From contig JAAEAF010014400.1 in NCBI GenBank assembly GCA_011037195.1, forward strand, positions 1 to 64,000: a stretch of 64,000 nucleotides of DNA, read 5' to 3'. The notes under the pieces were generated by a model. That model made no database searches and was not told the DNA's origin. It saw only the letters and a list, made by a program, of their open reading frames with translations. The stretch is from Triatoma infestans. Taxonomy: Eukaryota > Arthropoda > Insecta > Hemiptera > Reduviidae. Position numbers and translations under genes: made by a program. Shown in pieces: positions 58,641 to 64,000 of this stretch; positions within the stretch are counted from its first letter, which is position 1; every line of letters begins with the position of its first letter.

Positions 58641-59740
58641 ATGAATTTTTCTAACGAACAGGTAATCAAAATAGGTGAGGTACTAAACGACACTTCAAGA
58701 CCTTTGAAAGAAAGATTTAGAGCGTTATTCACACTTAAAAATATTGGAGGTGAAACCGCTATCAAAGTGATAAATGATTGTTTTGTGGATACTTCAGCAT
58801 TACTAAAACACGAATTAGCATATTGTTTGGGACAAATGCAAGATGAAAGAGCAATTCCATTACTCGTAGATGTTCTTAAAAATGTAAAAGAAAATACCAT
58901 GGTTAGGCATGAGGCAGGTATAATTTGAGTTTGTTTAATTTTAATATTCTTAAGTATTGAAAACAAAAAGAAAACATACAATTTTTAATTTTCAGCGGAA
59001 GCTCTAGGTGCCATCGGTTCTGAACATATTTTAGAAATTCTTACTGCTTATTCTTCAGATTCAGCACAGGAAGTGTCTGAAACTTGCCAGCTTGCGATAG
59101 ATAGGATAAAATGGGTAAAAGGCAATGCAAAAAATAGTAAGAATATTAAAAGTATTTATAAGTCAATTGATCCAGCACCGTCATCTGACTGCCAAGATGT
59201 TCAAAAATTGAAAGCAGTTTTGCTGAATGAAAATGAAAAGCTGTTTGAAAGATATAGAGCAATGTTTGCTCTTAGAGACTTGTCCACCAGTGAGAGTATT
59301 GCAGTACTTTGCTCAGGTAAACCTTTGCATTATATGTTTGTTTCCATGTAAATTATTATAAAAGTGAATTAAGATTAATGTCAGGGCCAAGTGTTCCAGA
59401 AGAATATTATATATTTATTTTTCCCTTAGGTTTATCTGCTGGCAGCCCATTGTTCCGTCACGAAGTAGCATTTGTTCTTGGCCAGTTACAAAATGTTGAA
59501 TCGGTCCCTGCTTTAGCAAATTGTTTATCTGATATTAGTCAGCATGAGATGGTACGCCATGAATGTGCCGAAGCTCTAGGATCGATTGCAACTGAAGAAT
59601 GTATGGAAATACTTAATCGCTACCTGAAAGATGATAGTCGAGTTGTGAGGGAAAGTTGTGAGGTTGCCCTTGACATGGCCGATTATGAATCCTCTTTGGA
59701 ATTCCAGTATGCTAATACAGCCTCCATGGTTTGTGTATGA
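58641..59740 (+). CDS. DOHH: Deoxyhypusine hydroxylase
   Basis: Di-iron HEAT-repeat enzyme that completes hypusine formation on eIF5A in the cytoplasm. Three exons join in frame: 58641-58917, 58996-59316 and 59430-59740, giving 302 aa, the same length as human DOHH. The four His-Glu metal-binding pairs are present: H57-E58 ([12 protein letters not shown]), H90-E91 ([14 protein letters not shown]), H210-E211 ([12 protein letters not shown]) and H243-E244 ([14 protein letters not shown]). They form two symmetric halves separated by a Ser/Lys-rich linker (about 134-160), as in the family. The start ATG gives a normal N-terminus. Introns are short (78 and 113 bp). The gene looks intact. Overlapping frames on the other strand are shadows. 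Confidence 0.97.
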
Positions 59741-59926
59741 GCTTTAATGTATTACAATATTTATAACTTCGTTATATATTAAAAATATACTATTTTGTAA
59801 AGATAGTTTATATTGCTTTCTTTCGATTGAATCTGTTTTATAATTATTCATTTTTTTTTTTTTACTTACTTCTCTCTCCTTTTTCGTTTAGATAATTCTC
59901 GATTGCCTAATTATATAAAATAGCCT

Positions 59927-59940
59927 AAATAAAATAAATT
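59927..59940 (+). promoter_or_regulatory. Poly-A signals for DOHH
   Basis: Two overlapping AATAAA hexamers about 190 bp after the stop codon; another lies at about 59975. Confidence 0.5.
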
Positions 59941-60600
59941 CATATAAACGTTAAAAAAAATGTATAAGCTTTTCAATAAAAAGTTCATGTTTTAGTTTTT
60001 TGTTGATCAGTTTTATCAGTTTTCGTATTTATTAAATCATAACATGCAAGAATTTATGCATGTTGTTTACATTTTTTATGGGATTATATGTTTGTTCCTA
60101 AAACAATGACACCAGTATATTTGAAATATTTTAAAGAATTCATTGAGATTGTTCCGTTTTAGAATTCTTAAAATGGAAGTTACTAATTGAGAATCGTGCA
60201 ACACGATTATAGCTGTGACATTAGACCGCACTTTTAACGTCCAAAGTATACATCTGGAGATGCCCGTTGTAGAAAAGGAAAGATTATATCATACTGAATA
60301 ATATCGTCTTCTGACATGTTTTGTGCGATATTTCTGCAATACACATTGAGGATATCATACATAATTTTTTGGCCACAGACACATTTTTAATGCACGTTAC
60401 AGATATTAGCGCTTCTTTTTTTACCACCAGTTTTAAAATTAAGCATATATAAATCCTGTAATTCAAAAAAGTAGTGTACGATTTTATGATGAGGATTATA
60501 AAGATAATATAAAAATTATGCTTAAACGGAAATAGATTTACAAGTCAGTATTCGGTAAAAATTTTATCTAGTTACTTATTCATTTTATATATGAGGAAAT
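59941..60600. other. No recognised feature
   Basis: AT-rich sequence downstream of DOHH. Confidence 0.45.
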
Positions 60601-62135
60601 ATTGTGATCACATAAAATTGTCGAAAGTAATTTTTCCCTAGAAATACATGTTTTGAGGCCCTTTAAGCACGTAACATTGTTTCTAGCCAATGGTCTTTTC
60701 GTGTGTGAAGAAAAAAATCTTAGAAACGAAAAATGGCAGGAAGCTCAAAGTTGGGCATCTGATGCGAAGGATTTGGGCAAAATCCGTCAACCGGAAGCAC
60801 GCCTTTACTGGTATTTTTTTTTAGTTTTTCTCGAAAACAGCTCCAAAGATTTCTTTTTTACTTAGTATACCATCTACATATTCCGTAAAGGAAATGGGAA
60901 GGGGGTTCTGAGAGAACGTTAGCGTTATGCATTCCTCCAAAGCACTACTTCAGTATAGTACTTTAGCAGCCGACATCCAAGGCGAGATGGCCAGTAGCAG
61001 GTGAAAAAACAAAAGTGAATAATAATGTAAAACAAATGAAAACGAGACTTACCCTTCGGTGACGGTGAGTGATGAATCGAAGAAGGGTTGATGAGACGAA
61101 TGCCGGACTGAGAAAAGAAGAGGTGGCATATGTGTGCGTGTGGGTGTATGAGTGGCGAAATTAAGAACTCAGGTGAGCGTAGAAGGATTGAAATGCTCCT
61201 TTAGAAGCGGATGATGCCGTTGTTGAAGCGACGGGTGATGGCGAGTTCACTAAAGCGCAGGTAAAATAGCCTCGTGGAGGTGATGGCGTGTAAAGTTGAG
61301 TTTTCTTACTCACCGAGGAGTCAATATTAATTAACACGGCGAATAGGCGCGTGTAAGGCGACACAAAATTTAAAGGCGAAATTCACCGACTGTTAACAGA
61401 TGTTAGCTAGTCGGGCGACAGAAGATAACGGCACAAACACTGTTGATCAGGCGAACTGTAGAAGACAAGTGAGGTAATTTTCTAGGAAGAGAACGTTTTT
61501 AGAGTGGGAAAATAAGTAAGGCGCAAACCCCTAGAGATGAAAGGCGCCGGCAATCCCACCACCAAGAGAGAGAGGTAAAAGGTGGGAAGGCGTGGGAAAT
61601 ATGCGGGCGATGAAATAACAATTTAGACATAGCTAGGCAAAGTTAATCTCTCAAAGGTGCCGCGACCTAACAATATGGTTTTACCGCCTAAATAAAAATG
61701 CGCAGAAGTATTGTTAGTATTCCAAATTTGAAAAATCGATTAACCGAATGTGCGGCTTTATGAAATAGGTTTTTTATTTTTTTGGAATCGATTTCCTTTA
61801 AACTTGGAATGCTAACTACACATATAGAGCTATTATTACATTTATTTTCATTTTTCAAAAAACAAATTGATTTTTGATGGTTGCGTGGAATTTGTGAAGT
61901 TAAATTTCAAATTTTATTTGGGCTCGTTCAATGTTATTGGTGCGCACTTCAAGACAACAATGTAACCACTTCTCTATCTGGTTGGATCGGTAGATTGGTA
62001 ATTTCTCCTCCACCTCCATACATATATTAGGACAAATGGGTAAAACTGTAATTTTTGTTGAATTTGTCATTTTGCATATAATTGTTTTGAAGGTAAGAGA
62101 AAGTCGCCTGAATGATCCAACATCAGATAATTTTC
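60601..62135 (-). repeat. Reverse dispersed-repeat copies, split by an insertion
   Basis: Minus-strand family blocks flank a GC-richer insertion at about 60968-61678. The left part ends with TCCTCCAAAGCACTACTTCA and the right part resumes with ATATGGTTTTACCGCC. These join in the uninterrupted relative at 57945-58000. The copy starts near 62138 with a decayed TCTGATGTTGGATCATTCAG motif. Confidence 0.6.
60968..61678 (-). mobile_element. GC-richer ~0.7-kb insertion, possibly a solo LTR
   Basis: Base composition is clearly higher in G and C than the flanks, and the block interrupts a dispersed-repeat copy. On the minus strand it begins TGTTAGGTCGCGGCACC, as an LTR might, and contains a donor-like GGGTAAGTC. 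No protein was recognised, and no target duplication could be fixed. An unrelated insertion of another class is possible. Confidence 0.4.
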
Positions 62136-63239
62136 CACCTAAGTTATTAATTTGAGATGACTATTTAGTTCTAGGTATACTTTTATTTATATTTATTTTT
62201 GTATTTATTCAAATAAAATTTGTGGCCATTAGTGTTTAAAAATTATTACTTTATAAATAGCATTCTTTAACAAAATCTTATCCTTAATGGATATAAGTCT
62301 CAAACAGGGTGCGGGGAAATATGCAGGCTTCGTCGTTCTCTGTGGGCTAACAGGTGACTGTAATAAGTTGAAAAAATAAAACACCAGTATTAGACAACAT
62401 GAATTTTTTTTAAATACACCTGAAATTTTAAAAGAGAAACTCATTTCATTTTTTTAATTATTTATTTGATAAAGACCTTCTTTTATTAGGTCAATTATTT
62501 TTTCTCTCTTTAAGCGAGGAAATGAAAATAAGATCTCTAATTAGCAGTATCTCTTGTATTAATTGGTAGCCAAAATATTCTGCACTACTTCCACGTTTTC
62601 AGCTATTTGTATCTCACAGCTTGTTATTTGGGAGCCCGATTGATTCAGGCGTGGATATTCTAACTTGAGAATTTATTTGTTCTAATGAATAAAATAAAAC
62701 TGAAATTTTTAAAATAACGGCAGAATTATCTTGTTTCCTTACTGATTTCAAGGCAGACTTAGATCATCTATAAACCGAAGAGCACGGATAATCAAACTTT
62801 TTAATTTATGCTTTTCTTCAAAATGTATTCATGTAATTAAACTCTCTTTACTCAGATTCTTTGCTGCAGCTGCTGTTCATTCTAAAAACAGGATCTCGAA
62901 GTCTTTTAGATTCTAAGTAGTGTTAGATAAGGGTCTATCCTGAGCAGCGCTCGCTCTAGCGGTTGCGTCGCCCCGGGCAAAAAGAAGCGGTTGCCGCCCC
63001 TTAAGAACGTACTGATCGATTAGAAGTTTGGGATCAGTTAAAAAATTGGGTTTTGAACTACTTCACTCTTGTCGATCGTGTCCAATTGATATTTTTAAAG
63101 TTGCTCTTAAAGCTGCCGCGTCAAGTCCCTAATAGTTTGGTCGCTGGAAGTTTAATGATGGCAAGTGAAAAACAAGATTTTTAATAAATCTATAAGATTC
63201 TGGCTGAACATTTTATCAATGTAAAGCAGCTCACCTCTG
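62136..63239. other. Unassigned stretch
   Basis: No gene was recognised. A short GC-rich block at about 62945-63005 (CGCTCTAGCGGTTGCG) stands out but was not identified. Confidence 0.4.
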
Positions 63240-63857
63240 AAGGTATGCTATAGAAGACTTGTGAAGCATTTGGATGGTTCTGACATTCCTTTTCACAAGG
63301 TGGCTCTTGTGAAAAAAATGCTTTATTCTATAGGAGCGCAGGACATCTGGGAGGCGCAGCATGCGGTCGTGATCTCTAATAACTTAAAAAATCGTTCTCT
63401 AAACTGATGTCAATGAAGTACTCAACTCTTCATATAACATCCACTGTAGATTGATGTGTCCCTTAGCTAATGGTAGTTCATTTGTAAATATTAGGTGCAA
63501 TATCATTAAAACCAGATTGATAGCTCAAATTAGAGTAGCTAGTGATCGTCACCCCAGGATTTTTTATAATGGAATAGCCTCTTTATTTGATCCTAAAAGA
63601 GTTGCTTTACTTGTGCGGAGGGCAACAATGTTAATATGCACTTTATTTTGGAATGCCATTATTATAAATGTTTGAGAAGGAGGTTGTTAAATAGGTATTT
63701 ACCTCCACACAGTTCTTATGTTTTTGCTAACTTACTAGATATAGAAAATAAAGAAAAGTTAAACCATTTATTTTATTTTATCTCCGAGGCTTTCGAGGAA
63801 ATCGTATACATAGGTTTGCAAAGGAAGGAGATCCCTCAAAATAATTTGTATAAATGA
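63240..63857 (+). pseudogene. LINE C-terminal region with zinc knuckle
   Basis: Pieces in two frames join across a frameshift near 63600: RLIAQIRVASDRHPRIFYNG in one frame, then CFTCAEGNNVNMHFILEC in the next, a C-X2-C-X8-H-X4-C knuckle typical of the C-terminus of non-LTR retrotransposons. A conserved LLNRYLPPHSSYVFANLLDI segment follows and the frame ends at 63857, followed by an AATAAA. The 5' part is absent or decayed. The second half is open and may be a fairly young copy. Confidence 0.7.
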
Positions 63858-64000
63858 ATAAAGTCTATTTAAATCATTGTTACTATCTACTTTATTAATC
63901 AAGTATTTAATTATTTTATTACTTTGAAGATTAAGCTGTAATGTTTATCATGTTTCTTCTTGTGATATTTGTATTTTTTGTTCAGCTTTCAGCAGAGGTC

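Noticed and set aside
58577..58981. 134-codon antisense frame
   Set aside because: It is the complement of DOHH exon 1, which has clear protein homology and splice sites.

Overview
The window looks like nuclear DNA from an insect, probably hemipteran (the order is a guess; the insect call is firm). The base composition is AT-rich, genes are split by GT-AG introns, four housekeeping genes of eukaryotic type are present, and most of the rest is decayed transposable elements and short repeats. Nothing prokaryotic (operon, CRISPR array, phage) was seen.

Genes that could be reconstructed exon by exon: TSEN34, tRNA-splicing endonuclease catalytic subunit (31033-34050, +, 4 exons, 285 aa); pyrroline-5-carboxylate reductase (44054-49221, -, 7 exons, 287 aa); hydroxymethylglutaryl-CoA lyase (53369-56212, +, 5 exons seen, first exon not found); deoxyhypusine hydroxylase (58641-59740, +, 3 exons, 302 aa). 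An unrecognised first coding exon lies on the minus strand at 25482-25750. These genes act in unrelated processes (tRNA splicing, proline synthesis, leucine/ketone metabolism, eIF5A hypusination) and do not form a pathway.

Layout. 1-1960: 958-bp head-to-tail repeat ending in a 29-nt hairpin. 2-6.6 kb: Tc1/mariner-like relic, hammerhead-ribozyme foldback, SINE, reverse copy of the repeat, long-TIR MITE. 7.6-20 kb: LINE relics, repeat copies, SINEs, a long-TIR transposon, more ribozyme units. 20-25.5 kb: mostly featureless. 26.8-29.2 kb: LINE relics. 30-34 kb: MITE and TSEN34. 34.7-37.3 kb: 28S rDNA fragment joined to a ribozyme element, then a LINE with RNase H. 37.5-39.6 kb: transposon with ~280-bp inverted repeats. 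39.6-43.5 kb: repeats and a possible hAT-like element. 44-49 kb: P5CR. 51-53 kb: ribozyme units and a Merlin/ISXO2-like transposase relic. 53.4-60 kb: HMGCL, a second ribozyme family, DOHH. 60.6-64 kb: repeat copies, a GC-richer insertion, a LINE 3' end.

The most notable system is a set of short elements carrying type I hammerhead ribozyme motifs. One family has nine copies, several as inverted pairs; a second, unrelated-in-sequence motif lies at 56579-56634. Both resemble the ribozymes known from Penelope-like elements and both carry one extra nucleotide between the CUGANGA core and stem II. All calls come from reading the sequence; no search or folding program was run.
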